Of a DNA stretch of 64,000 nt, positions 27,009 through 37,420 are shown piece by piece. Each line of letters opens with the position of its first letter. The first letter of the stretch is position 1. Below the pieces are notes generated by a model. It saw only the letters and a program-made list of their open reading frames with translations, searched no databases and was not told where the DNA came from. A program made the position numbers and the translations under genes. Where the stretch lies: positions 1 to 64,000 of the forward strand of contig NZ_JAUYEY010000067.1 in assembly GCF_030689685.1 (NCBI RefSeq). The letters are read 5' to 3'. The DNA comes from Polaromonas sp. (GTDB lineage Bacteria > Pseudomonadota > Gammaproteobacteria > Burkholderiales > Burkholderiaceae_C).

Positions 27009-27527
27009 ATGACTGAAAAGACCTCCAGCAAATCCAAGCGCCCGCCACAAACCCGCACTGGCCTGACCGACACCGGCGTGAAAAAAGCGGCCGACAAATC
27101 AGGCCGCACCCGCGCGCGCGAATTTGCGCTGCAGGCGCTGTACCAGCACCTGGTGGGGCGTAACGAAGCGGCGGCTATTGACGCCTTCACCCGCGACCTG
27201 GTCGGCTTTCACAAGGCGGACTCCGCGCACTACGACGCCTTGCTGCACGGCTGCATCAGCGAAGCGGCTGCACTCGACGACAGCTTCATGCCGCTGCTGG
27301 ATCGCAAGATGGCTGAGATCTCGCCGGTCGAACACGCGGTGCTGTGGATTGGCGCCTATGAATTCAAGCACTGCCTGGACGTGCCTTACCGCGTTGTCAT
27401 CAACGAGTGCATTGAACTGGCCAAGGCTTTTGGCGGTACCGACGGCCACAAATACGTCAACGGCGTGCTGCACAAGCTGGCGCCCAGCTTTCGGGCAGCC
27501 GAAGTGGCTGCCGACAAAAAAGCATGA
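27009..27527 (+). CDS. nusB: Transcription antitermination factor NusB
   Basis: 172 residues. A 30-residue basic N-terminal extension precedes the NusB helical core ([72 protein letters not shown]). It binds boxA RNA with NusE during rRNA transcription. Following ribH is a common order in bacteria. Its stop overlaps the aminotransferase start. Confidence 0.95.
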   Translation: MTEKTSSKSKRPPQTRTGLTDTGVKKAADKSGRTRAREFALQALYQHLVGRNEAAAIDAFTRDLVGFHKADSAHYDALLHGCISEAAALDDSFMPLLDRKMAEISPVEHAVLWIGAYEFKHCLDVPYRVVINECIELAKAFGGTDGHKYVNGVLHKLAPSFRAAEVAADKKA

Positions 27528-28741
27528 TACGCAGCATGACGCCCCTGCGGATCGCCCGGCGCGCCCAGCGCATTGAGCCTTTTTACGTGATGGAAGTCGC
27601 CAAGGCGGCGGCCAGCCTGGCCAGGGAGGTCGCGCACACGTCCCGGCCCATGATCTTCCTCAACATTGGCGAGCCGGACTTCACCGCGCCGCCGCTGGTC
27701 CAGCAGGCCGCAGCACGCGCCATCCACGATGGCAACACGCAGTACACCCAGGCCACCGGCCTGCAGAGCCTGCGTGAGCGTATCAGCAGTTGGTACGCTA
27801 CACGGTTTCAGGCAGATGTGGCGCCGTCCCGCATCATCGTCACCGCCGGCGCATCGGCGGCGCTGCAACTGGCCTGCCTGGCGCTGATCGAGGCCGGCGA
27901 CGACATCCTGATGCCGGACCCGAGTTACCCCTGCAACCGGCATTTTGTCAGCGCCGCCGAAGGCAATGCGGTGCTGGTGCCGACCACAGTCGATGAACGC
28001 TTCCAGCTCAGCAGCGCCAAGGTGCAGGCGGCGTGGACCGACCACACGCGCGGTGTCCTGCTGGCTTCGCCCTCGAATCCCACGGGCACCTCGATTGCCC
28101 CGGATGAACTGCGTCGCATCCACGAATTTGTGCACAGCCGCGGCGGCATCACGCTGGTCGACGAAATCTACCTGGGCCTGAGTTACGAAGAAGACTTCGG
28201 TCACACCGCACTGGCCATGGGGGATGGCTTGGGCCAAAGCATCATCAGCATCAACAGCTTCAGCAAGTACTTCAACATGACCGGCTGGCGCCTGGGCTGG
28301 TTGGTGGTGCCCGAAGAGCTCGCGCCGGTGATCGAGCGTATTGCGCAAAACCTGTTCATCTGCCCCAGTACGGTGGCGCAGCACGCGGCGCTGGCCTGCT
28401 TCGAGCCCGAGAGCCTGGCCGAATACGAGCGGCGCCGCGCCGAGTTCCGGGCCAGGCGCGACTACTTTATTCCCGAGTTGAATCGCCTTGGCCTGACGGT
28501 ACCGGTGACGCCGGACGGGGCGTTTTATGCCTACGCTGACTGCACGGATGCCGCGAAACGGCTGGGTGTGTCAGGCAGTTGGGACTTCGCTTTCGAACTG
28601 ATGAAGCGCGCGCACCTGGCCGTGACACCGGGCCGTGACTTCGGAACCATGGCGCCCGAGCGCTACATCCGCTTTTCCACAGCCAGTTCGATGGCACAAC
28701 TGAAAGAAGCTGTCGCACGATTGGAGGCGGTGCTTGCTTAA
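27524..28741 (+). CDS. PLP-dependent aminotransferase, class I
   Basis: 405 residues. Fold-type I marks: NIGEPDF near residue 45, [20 protein letters not shown], and the PLP lysine in [18 protein letters not shown]. Likely an aspartate/alanine-type aminotransferase; the substrate cannot be fixed from sequence. It overlaps nusB by four bases and ybgC by eight, so it is embedded in the rib-nusB-tol run. Cytosolic. Confidence 0.9.
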   Translation: MIRSMTPLRIARRAQRIEPFYVMEVAKAAASLAREVAHTSRPMIFLNIGEPDFTAPPLVQQAAARAIHDGNTQYTQATGLQSLRERISSWYATRFQADVAPSRIIVTAGASAALQLACLALIEAGDDILMPDPSYPCNRHFVSAAEGNAVLVPTTVDERFQLSSAKVQAAWTDHTRGVLLASPSNPTGTSIAPDELRRIHEFVHSRGGITLVDEIYLGLSYEEDFGHTALAMGDGLGQSIISINSFSKYFNMTGWRLGWLVVPEELAPVIERIAQNLFICPSTVAQHAALACFEPESLAEYERRRAEFRARRDYFIPELNRLGLTVPVTPDGAFYAYADCTDAAKRLGVSGSWDFAFELMKRAHLAVTPGRDFGTMAPERYIRFSTASSMAQLKEAVARLEAVLA

Positions 28742-29155
28742 GCCGGCCGCCTTCCAGTGGCCGCTGCGCGTGTACTGGGAAGACACCGATGCCGGCGGCA
28801 TCGTGTTTTACGCCAACTACCTGAAATTTTTTGAACGCTCGCGTACCGAATGGCTCAGATCACTGGGGATTGAACAACAGGCACTGCGCGAGCGTACCGG
28901 CGGCATGTTTGTGGTGACGGAAACCAATGTGCATTATCACCGGCCCGCGCGTCTTGACGACGAACTGATTGTTACCGCCAGCCTGATCGAAAAAGGCCGC
29001 GCGTCCTTGATAATCGGTCAAAGTGCGCTATTAAAATCAGAGCACGCACAGGTGCTGTTGTGTGAAGACACGATACGCATTGGCTGGGTTGACGCCGCTG
29101 TTCTGAAACCTGCAAGAATTCCTGCTCACCTCCTCGACCGTCTGGAAACCACAAC

Positions 29156-29159
<4 letters not shown>
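28734..29159 (+). CDS. ybgC: Tol-Pal acyl-CoA thioesterase YbgC
   Basis: 141 residues, hot-dog fold. RVYWEDTDAGGIVFYANYLKFFERSRTEWLR carries the conserved catalytic Asp in the 4HBT signature. YbgC precedes tolQ in most proteobacteria, as here, and hydrolyses acyl-CoA or acyl-ACP in phospholipid-related chemistry at the membrane. The start is TTG 28734 inside the end of the aminotransferase; tolQ overlaps the stop. The stretch GQSALLKSEHAQVLL is a few residues longer than usual and its DNA (GCTATTAAAATCAGAGC) loosely resembles repeat A. Confidence 0.93.
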
Positions 29160-29848
<689 letters not shown>

Positions 29849-29856
29849 GATGTGGA

Positions 29857-29940
29857 CCCCCACGCTTTTCACTTCGTGTAATACGCTGCCCCCCGAGGGG
29901 GCTTGCCTTGCTTGGGGCGGCCCGGCGCTGCGGCCGCTCT
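29857..29940 (+). repeat. Repeat B, copy between tolQ and tolR
   Basis: CCCCCACGCTTTTCACTTCG then TGTAATACGCTGCCCCCCGAGGGGG, with GC-rich tail. Matches the order seen at 42988 (CCCCCACGGTTGCTCACTAG, CCCCCCGAGGGGGCC). It lies within an otherwise tight operon. Confidence 0.7.
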
Positions 29941-29956
29941 AGGAGAGGAGACACAC

Positions 29957-30388
29957 ATGCCAGCAGTCAACTCCCGCGGCCGGGGCCGCCGCACCATCAG
30001 CGAGATCAACATGGTGCCCTTTATCGACGTGATGCTGGTGCTGCTCATCATCTTCATGGTGACGGCGCCGCTGATCACGCCCAGCATGATTGCGCTGCCC
30101 AAGGTTGGCAAGGCGCCAGGCCAGCCGCCCAGGCCGATCCAGATCGAAATCAGCAAGGACGAAGTCATCCAGATCAGGTCGGAAGGCCAGTCGGTGCCCG
30201 CACGCCTGACTGAGGTCGGCGCAGCCGTCAAGCGGCTGCAGCCGTCGGTTCCGGCCGGCGAGCAGATCACACCGGTGGTGATCAGCGCCGACAAATCCAT
30301 CAAGTACGAAACCGTGGTCAAGGTCATGGACGCGCTGCAAAAAGCCGGCGTGGCCCGCGTCGGCCTGTCGGTGCAAACCGGCAACTGA
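29957..30388 (+). CDS. tolR: Tol-Pal system protein TolR
   Basis: 143 residues. Starts MPAVNSRGRGRRTISEIN; one membrane helix (VPFIDVMLVLLIIFMVTAPLI) holds the conserved Asp that carries protons with TolQ. The periplasmic domain follows (VVISADKSIKYETVVKVMDALQ). The track start at 29903 reads through repeat B; ATG 29957 has AGGAGAGGAG just ahead and is preferred. Confidence 0.95.
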   Translation: MPAVNSRGRGRRTISEINMVPFIDVMLVLLIIFMVTAPLITPSMIALPKVGKAPGQPPRPIQIEISKDEVIQIRSEGQSVPARLTEVGAAVKRLQPSVPAGEQITPVVISADKSIKYETVVKVMDALQKAGVARVGLSVQTGN

Positions 30389-30407
30389 CCCGGAGCTCCC
30401 CCCATCA

Positions 30408-31316
30408 ATGCCCAGCCCCGCCGACCGCCTCGACCTTGCGCCGCAACGCGATCCCGGTGCGCTGCGGTCCTTCGGCCTGGCCTTGCTCGTCCATGCGCTG
30501 CTGATAGGCGCGCTGACCTGGGGCATCAACTGGAAGCGCAGCGACCCCGACCTGTCATTTGAAGCCGAACTGTGGTCCAGCGTGCCCCAGGAGGCCGCAC
30601 CGAAACTGGTGGAAGCTCCGCCCCCACCACCGCCCCCTCCTCCCCCGCCGCCCGAGCCCGTGGTCAAGGCGCCGCCACCGCCACCCGCGCCGGATGTGGA
30701 CATCGCGCTTGAGCGCGAGAAAAAACGCAAGCTTGAGCTCAAGAAAAAAGAAGAGGAACTGGCCCAGGCCAAGGCCGAGCAGGACAAGCTGAAAGAGCTT
30801 CAGGCCAAAAAGGAAAAAGAGCAGAAGGCGAAAGAAGAGCTGGCCAAACGCAAGGCTGAGGAAGCGAAGAAACTCGAAGCCAAAAAAGCCGAGGACAAGA
30901 AGCAGGACACGAAAGACGCGGAAAAGCAGAAGCTCGCAGACGCCGCAGCAAAAAGAACGCGTGATGAAGCCATGAAACGCATGAGGGAACTGGCTGGCTC
31001 CACGGGAGGGGCTGACGCCAAAGGCACGGCGCTGGCCTCCAGCGGCCCCTCGGCCAGCTACGGCGGCAAAGTACGCGCCAAGGTCAAGCCCAACATCGTG
31101 TTCACCGAAGACCTCTCCGGTAATCCGACGGCCGAGGTCGAGGTGCGTACCGCGCTTGACGGCTCCATCATCAGCCAGCGGCTGATCAAGTCCAGTGGCA
31201 ACAAAGCCTGGGACGATGCCGTGATCAAGGCCATCATTCGCACCGAGACCATGCCGAAAGACGTGGATGGCCGGGTGCCGACGCCGATGGTGTTGCAATT
31301 CAAGCCCAAGGAGTAA
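30408..31316 (+). CDS. tolA: Cell-envelope protein TolA (TonB-like C-terminus)
   Basis: 302 residues. One N-terminal membrane helix (LALLVHALLIGALTWGI), a proline run at about 65-95, a long Lys/Glu/Ala-rich helical arm (about 100-195) and a C-terminal TonB/TolA domain ending VPTPMVLQFKPKE. Links the TolQR motor to Pal and the outer membrane. 19 bp after tolR. tolB and pal, usually next, are absent; repeat A and convergent dnaE follow, so they lie elsewhere. Confidence 0.93.
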   Translation: MPSPADRLDLAPQRDPGALRSFGLALLVHALLIGALTWGINWKRSDPDLSFEAELWSSVPQEAAPKLVEAPPPPPPPPPPPPEPVVKAPPPPPAPDVDIALEREKKRKLELKKKEEELAQAKAEQDKLKELQAKKEKEQKAKEELAKRKAEEAKKLEAKKAEDKKQDTKDAEKQKLADAAAKRTRDEAMKRMRELAGSTGGADAKGTALASSGPSASYGGKVRAKVKPNIVFTEDLSGNPTAEVEVRTALDGSIISQRLIKSSGNKAWDDAVIKAIIRTETMPKDVDGRVPTPMVLQFKPKE

Positions 31317-31334
31317 GCTCGGGTCGCAACGATA

Positions 31335-31395
31335 CTATTTGCTATCAATAAAGTAGCTGCTCTCGCCCAACTGGTATGGGCTAGAGCCCGATTTC
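31335..31395 (+). repeat. Repeat A, copy between tolA and dnaE
   Basis: CTATTTGCTATCAATAAAGT, AGCTGCTCTCGCC, then TATGGGCTAGAGCCCGATTT. Its GGGCTAGAGCCC end is palindromic and almost the same as in the DUF349 copy. The dnaE stop codon lies at its right end. It may double as a bidirectional terminator between the convergent genes. Confidence 0.65.
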
Positions 31396-34300
31396 ATTCA
31401 TAAACTATTTTAGCCAGCCCCTGGTCGGCCTGGGCCATCCAGCTTGCCAGCGCCGCATCGGTCGGGAAAAACTTCGCGGCATCACCGAGTTGCAACTCGG
31501 CGACGACGCTGCTGCGCTTGAGGCTCAGGCGCACCGGCAATCCGCGGCTGACTTCACCCTGCTCCGACATTTCCTTGCGCGGCGGAAAGTCCCGCACGAT
31601 GCGCTGCACGTCCGGCGCACTGCCGTTGACCGCCACGCGCAGGTATTTGCCGAAGCGGCAACGCGCCGACTCCAGGCTCCAGACCTGCGTCACCTTGAAG
31701 CGTCGGCCAAAACGCTCAGATGCAGGCTGAAGCGTGCCCTGCACAATCACCAGCTCATCGTCCTTGAGCAGGTTGCGGTTGGCGTTGAAGGTGGCCTCGT
31801 CCACCGAAGCTTCCAGCGTGTCGGTCTTGTCGTCGAGCTTGAAAATGATCAGCTTGCCGCGGTTACCGTTGATCACCCGCAGATCGCTGACGATGGCTGC
31901 CAGCAGGGTCTGATCGCGCGAGTCAATCAAATCGTCGATCGTGCGTTTGACGAACTGCCGCACCTCGGTTTCCACTTCATCAAACAGATGCCCGGAAAGA
32001 TAAAAACCGATGGCGGTTTTCTCCTGCACCAGGCGCGCCTTCACGCCGAAAGGCACGGCCTCGACCAGTGGCGGCTCCTGTGTGCTCGCTGCGTGCGAAT
32101 CCATGTCGAACAAGCCACCCTGATCGACATTGGCTTCGGCCTGGGCGGCAAATTCAAACGCCCGGTCCACCGAAGCCAGCAGTGATGCGCGGTTCAGCTG
32201 CAGGTTGTCGAAAGCACCGGCCTTGATCAGTGCTTCGACCGTGCGTTTGTTCATTTTGGTTTTGTCGACGCGCAAACAGAAGTCGAACAGGGAGGTGAAA
32301 GCACCACCCTCTTCGCGCGCCGCCACGATGGCGGCAATCGCCTGCTGGCCGGTGCCCTTGACCGCGCCCAGGCCGTAACGGATGCTGGTGTTGCTGATCG
32401 GCTCGAAGCGGTAGTGGCCACGGTTGACGTCGGGCGACTCGAAGCTGATGCCCATCTTCTGCGCATCGCCGAAAAGAATCCTGAGCTTGTCGGTGTCACC
32501 TATTTCCACCGTCATGTTGGCGCAGAAAAATTCGGCCGTGTAATGCCACTTCAGCCAGGCGGTGTGATAAGCCAGCAGCGCGTAGGCGGCCGAGTGCGAC
32601 TTGTTGAAGCCGTAGCCGGCGAACTTCTCCATCAGGTCAAAAACCTCGTCGGCCTTCTCCTGCGACAGGCCGTTGAGACCGGCACCCTTGCGGAAAATCT
32701 CCCGCTGCGAGGCCATCTCTTTCTCGTCCTTCTTGCCCATCGCGCGGCGCAGCATGTCGGCGCCACCCAAGGAATAGCCACCCAGGATCTGCGCGGTCTG
32801 CATCACCTGCTCCTGGTAGACCATGATGCCGTAGGTCTCCTCCAGGATGGGCTTGACGCGCGGGTCCGGGTACTCGGGTGTTTCCTTGCCCTGCTTGCGG
32901 GCGATGTAGGTCGGGATCAGGTCCATCGGACCCGGCCGGTACAGCGCGTTCATCGCAATCAGGTCTTCCAGACGGTTCGGCCTGGCGTCGCGCAACATGC
33001 GCTGCATGCCGATACTTTCAAACTGAAAAACGGCTTCAGTCTTGCCTTCCGCAAACAGCGCATAGACCTTGGGGTCGTCCAGCGGCAGGTTCTCGAATTT
33101 GAAGTCCTTTTGCACCGGATGCCGCTGGACGATGAAGTCTTTTGCCAGCTCGAGGATGGTCAGCGTAGCCAGCCCCAAAAAGTCGAACTTGACCAGGCCA
33201 ATCGCCTCGACGTCGTTTTTGTCAAACTGGCTCACCGCAGAGCTGCTGCCGGGTTGCAGGTACAGGGGGCAGAAGTCGGTGAGCTTGCCCGGTGCAATCA
33301 GCACGCCGCCCGCATGCATGCCGACGTTTCGCGTCAGGCCTTCGAGCTTGCGCGCCAGCTCAAGCAGGGTGCGGACGTCTTCTTCCTTGGCTTCGCGCTC
33401 GGCCAGCAGCGGTTCAGCCTCCAGCGCGTAGACCATCTTGTCGTTTTTCTTGCGGTCGGCAGGCACCAGTTGCAGGGTCACGGCCTGGCCGGGCTTGTTC
33501 GGCACCAGCTTGGAGATGCCATCGCAAAAGCCGTAGGAAAAGTCGAGCACACGGCCCACATCGCGAATCGCGGCGCGTGCGGCCATGGTTCCGAAGGTCA
33601 CGATCTGGCTGACCGCCGCATGCCCGTACTTGTCTTTCACATAGTCGATCACACGGTCGCGGTTGGTCTGGCAGAAATCAATATCGAAATCGGGCATGGA
33701 CACCCGCTCCGGATTGAGGAAACGCTCGAACAGCAGGTTGTACTGCAGCGGGTCCAGATCGGTGATCTTCAGCGAATACGCCACCAGTGAACCGGCGCCG
33801 GAGCCGCGTCCCGGCCCGACCGGGCAGCCGTTGTTCTTGGCCCAGTTGATGAAGTCGCCGACGATCAGGAAATAACCCGGGAACCCCATCTTGAGGATAG
33901 TGTTGATCTCGAACTCCAGCCGCTCCACATATTGCGGCCGCTTTTCATTGCGGATCGCCTCATTGGGGTACAGATGCCTCAGCCGCTCTTCCAGCCCCTC
34001 AAACGAGGTATGACGAAAATATTCGTCTGGCGGCATGCGCACGCCATTGACCTCCGGGGTCGGGTATTCAGGCAGCATGGCCTTGCCGAGTTCGAGCTTG
34101 AGGTTGCAGCGTTTGGCGATCTCCAGCGTGTTGTCCAGCGCCGAAGGCAGGTCGGCAAACAACTCGGCCATCTGCGCCGAGGACTTGAAATACTGCTCGC
34201 GCGTGAACTTGCGCACGCGCCGCGCATTGCCCAGGATCTCACCGCCGGCGATACAGACGCGGGCTTCGTGAGCTTCGTAGTCTTCGTAGCCCAGAAACTG

Positions 34301-34900
34301 CACCGGGTGCGTGGCCACCACCGGCAGCTTGAGCCGGGCAGCGAGTTGCACCGCCGCCACCACGTGCTGCTCATCGTCAACCCGCTGGGCGCGCTGCAGC
34401 TCGATGTAAAAGCGGTGCGGGAACAGTCCCGCAAAATACAGCGCACATTCAAGTGCACGCGGGCCATCGCCCTGCAGCAGCGCCTGCCCCACTGCTCCGC
34501 CTTGCGCGCCCGACAGCGCAACCAGGCCCTCGCCAAGCTCCTGCAGCCATTCCAGGCTGATGACGGCCTGGTCGCGCACCACGCCACGGGTCCAGGCGCG
34601 TGTCAGCAGCTCCGACAGATTGAGGTAGCCCTGGCGGTTCTGCACCAGCAGCAGCAGCCGCGCCGGTGGCGCCGTGGCATCCTTGCCGGGCACCTGTACC
34701 CACACGTCCGCGCCTATCAGCGGCTTGACGCCGGCGCTGCGGCTTTCCTTATAAAACTTTACCGTGCCGAACAGGTTGCCCAGGTCGGTGATGGCCAGCG
34801 CCGGCTGGCCGTCGGCGGCTGCGGCCTGCACGATTTCATCGATGCGGTTGGTGCCGTCAACGACGGAAAACTCGGTGTGAAGACGTAAATGGACAAACAT
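31394..34900 (-). CDS. dnaE: DNA polymerase III subunit alpha
   Basis: 1168 residues, the standard DnaE1 length. N-terminal PHP domain (MFVHLRLHTEFSVVDG), polymerase core with GPGRGSGAGSLVAYSL and PDFDIDFCQTNRD (catalytic Asp pair), helix-hairpin-helix and OB parts in the last 350 residues. It is the replicative polymerase. Convergent with tolA. ATG 34900 is the only sensible start. Upstream lies a 390-bp gap with repeat B. Confidence 0.97.
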   Translation of the reverse strand: MFVHLRLHTEFSVVDGTNRIDEIVQAAAADGQPALAITDLGNLFGTVKFYKESRSAGVKPLIGADVWVQVPGKDATAPPARLLLLVQNRQGYLNLSELLTRAWTRGVVRDQAVISLEWLQELGEGLVALSGAQGGAVGQALLQGDGPRALECALYFAGLFPHRFYIELQRAQRVDDEQHVVAAVQLAARLKLPVVATHPVQFLGYEDYEAHEARVCIAGGEILGNARRVRKFTREQYFKSSAQMAELFADLPSALDNTLEIAKRCNLKLELGKAMLPEYPTPEVNGVRMPPDEYFRHTSFEGLEERLRHLYPNEAIRNEKRPQYVERLEFEINTILKMGFPGYFLIVGDFINWAKNNGCPVGPGRGSGAGSLVAYSLKITDLDPLQYNLLFERFLNPERVSMPDFDIDFCQTNRDRVIDYVKDKYGHAAVSQIVTFGTMAARAAIRDVGRVLDFSYGFCDGISKLVPNKPGQAVTLQLVPADRKKNDKMVYALEAEPLLAEREAKEEDVRTLLELARKLEGLTRNVGMHAGGVLIAPGKLTDFCPLYLQPGSSSAVSQFDKNDVEAIGLVKFDFLGLATLTILELAKDFIVQRHPVQKDFKFENLPLDDPKVYALFAEGKTEAVFQFESIGMQRMLRDARPNRLEDLIAMNALYRPGPMDLIPTYIARKQGKETPEYPDPRVKPILEETYGIMVYQEQVMQTAQILGGYSLGGADMLRRAMGKKDEKEMASQREIFRKGAGLNGLSQEKADEVFDLMEKFAGYGFNKSHSAAYALLAYHTAWLKWHYTAEFFCANMTVEIGDTDKLRILFGDAQKMGISFESPDVNRGHYRFEPISNTSIRYGLGAVKGTGQQAIAAIVAAREEGGAFTSLFDFCLRVDKTKMNKRTVEALIKAGAFDNLQLNRASLLASVDRAFEFAAQAEANVDQGGLFDMDSHAASTQEPPLVEAVPFGVKARLVQEKTAIGFYLSGHLFDEVETEVRQFVKRTIDDLIDSRDQTLLAAIVSDLRVINGNRGKLIIFKLDDKTDTLEASVDEATFNANRNLLKDDELVIVQGTLQPASERFGRRFKVTQVWSLESARCRFGKYLRVAVNGSAPDVQRIVRDFPPRKEMSEQGEVSRGLPVRLSLKRSSVVAELQLGDAAKFFPTDAALASWMAQADQGLAKIVYE

Positions 34901-35290
34901 GGCTTCATTCTAGGAGCTTGGGCGGCAGAAGGCGTCGAAGCGAAAAGTGGCCCCGACGAGGACAGTTTTTGCCGGGTTTGCAGCCTAATAGCCGTAGCTA
35001 TGGGGCAAAAAGCCGGTGAAAAATGGACCGTCGCGGCCGCTTTGCAGCCGACGTTCCTTCTGCCGCCCAGGCTCCTAGGGGCGATGTTGCCCCCACGGTC
35101 GTTCACTGCGTGTAACTCCCGAGGCCTTGCAGGCCGCGGCTTGCGAGACGCTTCGCCTCTGTCGCCTGTCCAAAGCTGCGCAGGCAGCTTTGGAGCCGCA
35201 GACTCCAGCCCCTCAGGGGCCGCTGCGTCTGCTTGAAAAAACCGGTATCCCTGATCGCTGTCCTCCGTTCGTCCTGAGCCTCCTCCTACA
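34901..35290. other. Gene-free gap between dnaE and trhO
   Basis: 390 bases between divergent genes. No coding frame is convincing. The right-hand part is a copy of repeat B (35089-35235). The left part presumably has the dnaE promoter, but no clear -35/-10 pair stands out; GCCTAATAGCCGTAGCTAT near 34985 loosely recalls repeat A. Confidence 0.5.
35089..35235 (+). repeat. Repeat B, long copy upstream of trhO
   Basis: CCCCCACGGTCGTTCACTGC, GTGTAACTCCCGAGGCCTTG, then CAAAGCTGCGCAGGCAGCTTTGGA and CAGCCCCTCAGGGGCCGCTG. The same modules in reverse order appear at 44920-45112 and 46028-46182, so these are long versions of the family. Confidence 0.75.
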
Positions 35291-36085
35291 ATGATCCGCA
35301 TCATGCAGATTCTGAACATTGCTGCCTACAAATTCATCACACTGGACGGCCTGCCGGCGCTGCAGGGCGCGCTGCGTGATGCCGCGCAAAGCCGCGCACT
35401 GCGCGGCACGGTGCTGCTGGCCGAGGAAGGCATCAACCTTTTTCTGGCCGGTGGCAGCAGCGATATTCATGATTTTTTGGCGTGGCTGCGCTTGGATGCC
35501 CGCTTCCAGGACCTCAAGGTCAAGGAAAGCTGGTCGACGGCGCAGCCGTTTCGCAAGCTGCTGGTCAAAATCAAGCCCGAGATCATCCGCATGGACCACC
35601 CGGCCATCCGGCCAGCGGCTGGCCGCGCGCCATCGGTGGACGCGAAGACCCTGAAGCGCTGGCTGGACACCGGACAGGACGACAACGGCCGGCCTGTGGT
35701 GACCCTGGACACGCGCAATGATTTTGAAGCCGATGTCGGCAGCTTCAGAAACGCACTGGACTGGCGCATCAGCAAATTCACCGAATTCCCGCAGGCCCTG
35801 CTGGACCATCGCCATGAGCTGCAAGGCAAGACCGTGGTGAGTTTTTGCACCGGCGGGATACGCTGCGAAAAAGCCGCGATCTTCATGCGCGAAGCCGGTG
35901 TAGAGAATGTGTTCCAGCTCGATGGCGGGATCCTGAAATATTTCGAGGATAAGGGGCATGCACACTTCGACGGCGAGTGTTTTGTTTTCGATGAACGCCG
36001 CGCCGTGGATGCGGCACTGGCGCCCAGGATCGATGTCGGCGCCTTGTCTGACATCCGCCCGGTACAAACCGTGAAATGCTGGTAG
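35291..36085 (+). CDS. trhO: tRNA uridine 34 hydroxylase TrhO (rhodanese family)
   Basis: 264 residues. N-terminal acylphosphatase-like part (NIAAYKFITLDG, GTVLLAEEGINLFLAG), then a rhodanese domain with the catalytic Cys in VVSFCTGGIRCEKAAIFM (motif CTGGIRC) and LDTRNDFEADVG. TrhO/YceA makes 5-hydroxyuridine at the tRNA wobble position using oxygen. Two close starts exist: ATG 35291 and ATG 35303 (MQILNIAAYKF); the latter gives the more usual N-terminus. Confidence 0.93.
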   Translation: MIRIMQILNIAAYKFITLDGLPALQGALRDAAQSRALRGTVLLAEEGINLFLAGGSSDIHDFLAWLRLDARFQDLKVKESWSTAQPFRKLLVKIKPEIIRMDHPAIRPAAGRAPSVDAKTLKRWLDTGQDDNGRPVVTLDTRNDFEADVGSFRNALDWRISKFTEFPQALLDHRHELQGKTVVSFCTGGIRCEKAAIFMREAGVENVFQLDGGILKYFEDKGHAHFDGECFVFDERRAVDAALAPRIDVGALSDIRPVQTVKCW

Positions 36086-36103
36086 TTCAATTGACTCCCA
36101 CCC

Positions 36104-37417
36104 GTGGACGCCATGCTTTCACACAAACTGCCGGCAGATGCCACGCTGTCCGGTCTGGCCCGGTGCTTTAGGCAGATACGCGGACAGACGCTCGCACTGA
36201 CCGCACCGCTGAGCGCCGAAGATTGCCAGTTGCAGTCCATGCCGGATGCCAGTCCCGCCAAATGGCATCTGGCCCACCTGACCTGGTTTTTTGAGACCTT
36301 CATCCTCGAGCGCTTCGAGCCGGACTTCAAACCCTTTGACGCGGCTTTCCGGGTGCTGTTCAACAGCTATTACAACGGCATCGGCGATAAATACCCGCGC
36401 CCGCAGCGCGGGCTGATCAGCCGCCCGACGTTGGAGCAGGTGCTGGACTATCGGGCGGAAGTAGATGAACGAATCCTCGCCCTGCTGGCCCGGTATCCGC
36501 ATGATGCGGAGCTGGGAGCGCTGCTCACGCTGGGCCTGCACCACGAGCAGCAGCATCAGGAGTTGTTGCTGACCGATATCAAACACGCGCTGTCCTTCAA
36601 CCCGGCACGGCCGGCGTATGCGCGCCAATGGCCGCTGGCCGGCATCAGCCCGCAGCCGCTGCGCTGGATAGCCTTTGAAGGCGGATTGCTGGAGCATGGT
36701 TTTCAGGAGTCGCTGGACGGCACCTTTGCTTTCGACAATGAAACGCCGCGCCACAAGGTTTATACAGCGCCCTTTGAAATCGGCAGCAAGCTGGTCACCA
36801 ACGGCGAAATGATGGCCTTCATTGAAGGCGGCGGCTACCACCGGTCCGAGTTGTGGCTGTCTATGGGCTGGGACTGGGTACAGGCCACGCGTGCAGCCAT
36901 GCCGATGTACTGGCAGGCGCGCGCCGACGGTGGCGGTTACCAGAACTTCACGCTGCAGGGCGGGGTGCAGGTGGACGCGCACACCCCGGTGTGCCACCTC
37001 AGCTATTTTGAAGCCGACGCTTACGCGCGTTGGGCCGGTGCGCGGCTGCCGACCGAATTTGAATGGGAACTGGCGGCACGCAGCGTGCCAGCCCAGCAGA
37101 TGGCACAGGGCAACTTTGTCGAGGGCGCCGCCTACCACCCGATCCCGCTGCAGCAGCAAAGCCCCGGCAGCCCGGCGCAGATGTTCGGCGATGTCTGGGA
37201 GTGGACGCAGTCCAACTACAACCCCTACCCCGGCTACAAACCCTGGGAAGGCCTGGTCGGCGAGTACAACGGCAAGTTCATGTGCAATCAGTTTGTGCTG
37301 CGCGGCGGCTCCTGTGCAACGCCGCAAAGCCACATCCGCGCCAGTTATCGCAATTTTTTTCCGCCCGACGCGCAGTGGCAGTTCAGCGGTCTGCGCCTGG
37401 CGCGCGATATCGCCTGA
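36104..37417 (+). CDS. egtB: Ergothioneine biosynthesis sulfoxide synthase EgtB
   Basis: 437 residues. DinB-like N-terminal domain with iron-binding histidines (KWHLAHLTWFFETFIL near 50 and LHHEQQHQELLLTDIKH near 150) and a C-terminal formylglycine-generating-enzyme-like domain (LPTEFEWELAA, FGDVWEWTQSNYNPYPG, RGGSCATP). It joins a sulfur donor to hercynine with oxygen. The partner egtD is in this window at 53556, 16 kb away. No egtC or egtE homologue is seen. GTG 36104 or ATG 36113 may be the start. Confidence 0.93.
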   Translation: MDAMLSHKLPADATLSGLARCFRQIRGQTLALTAPLSAEDCQLQSMPDASPAKWHLAHLTWFFETFILERFEPDFKPFDAAFRVLFNSYYNGIGDKYPRPQRGLISRPTLEQVLDYRAEVDERILALLARYPHDAELGALLTLGLHHEQQHQELLLTDIKHALSFNPARPAYARQWPLAGISPQPLRWIAFEGGLLEHGFQESLDGTFAFDNETPRHKVYTAPFEIGSKLVTNGEMMAFIEGGGYHRSELWLSMGWDWVQATRAAMPMYWQARADGGGYQNFTLQGGVQVDAHTPVCHLSYFEADAYARWAGARLPTEFEWELAARSVPAQQMAQGNFVEGAAYHPIPLQQQSPGSPAQMFGDVWEWTQSNYNPYPGYKPWEGLVGEYNGKFMCNQFVLRGGSCATPQSHIRASYRNFFPPDAQWQFSGLRLARDIA

Positions 37418-37420
37418 GCC

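Noticed and set aside
32414-33790. 458-aa plus-strand ORF
   Set aside because: Antisense to dnaE; Val/Gln/His-rich shadow.
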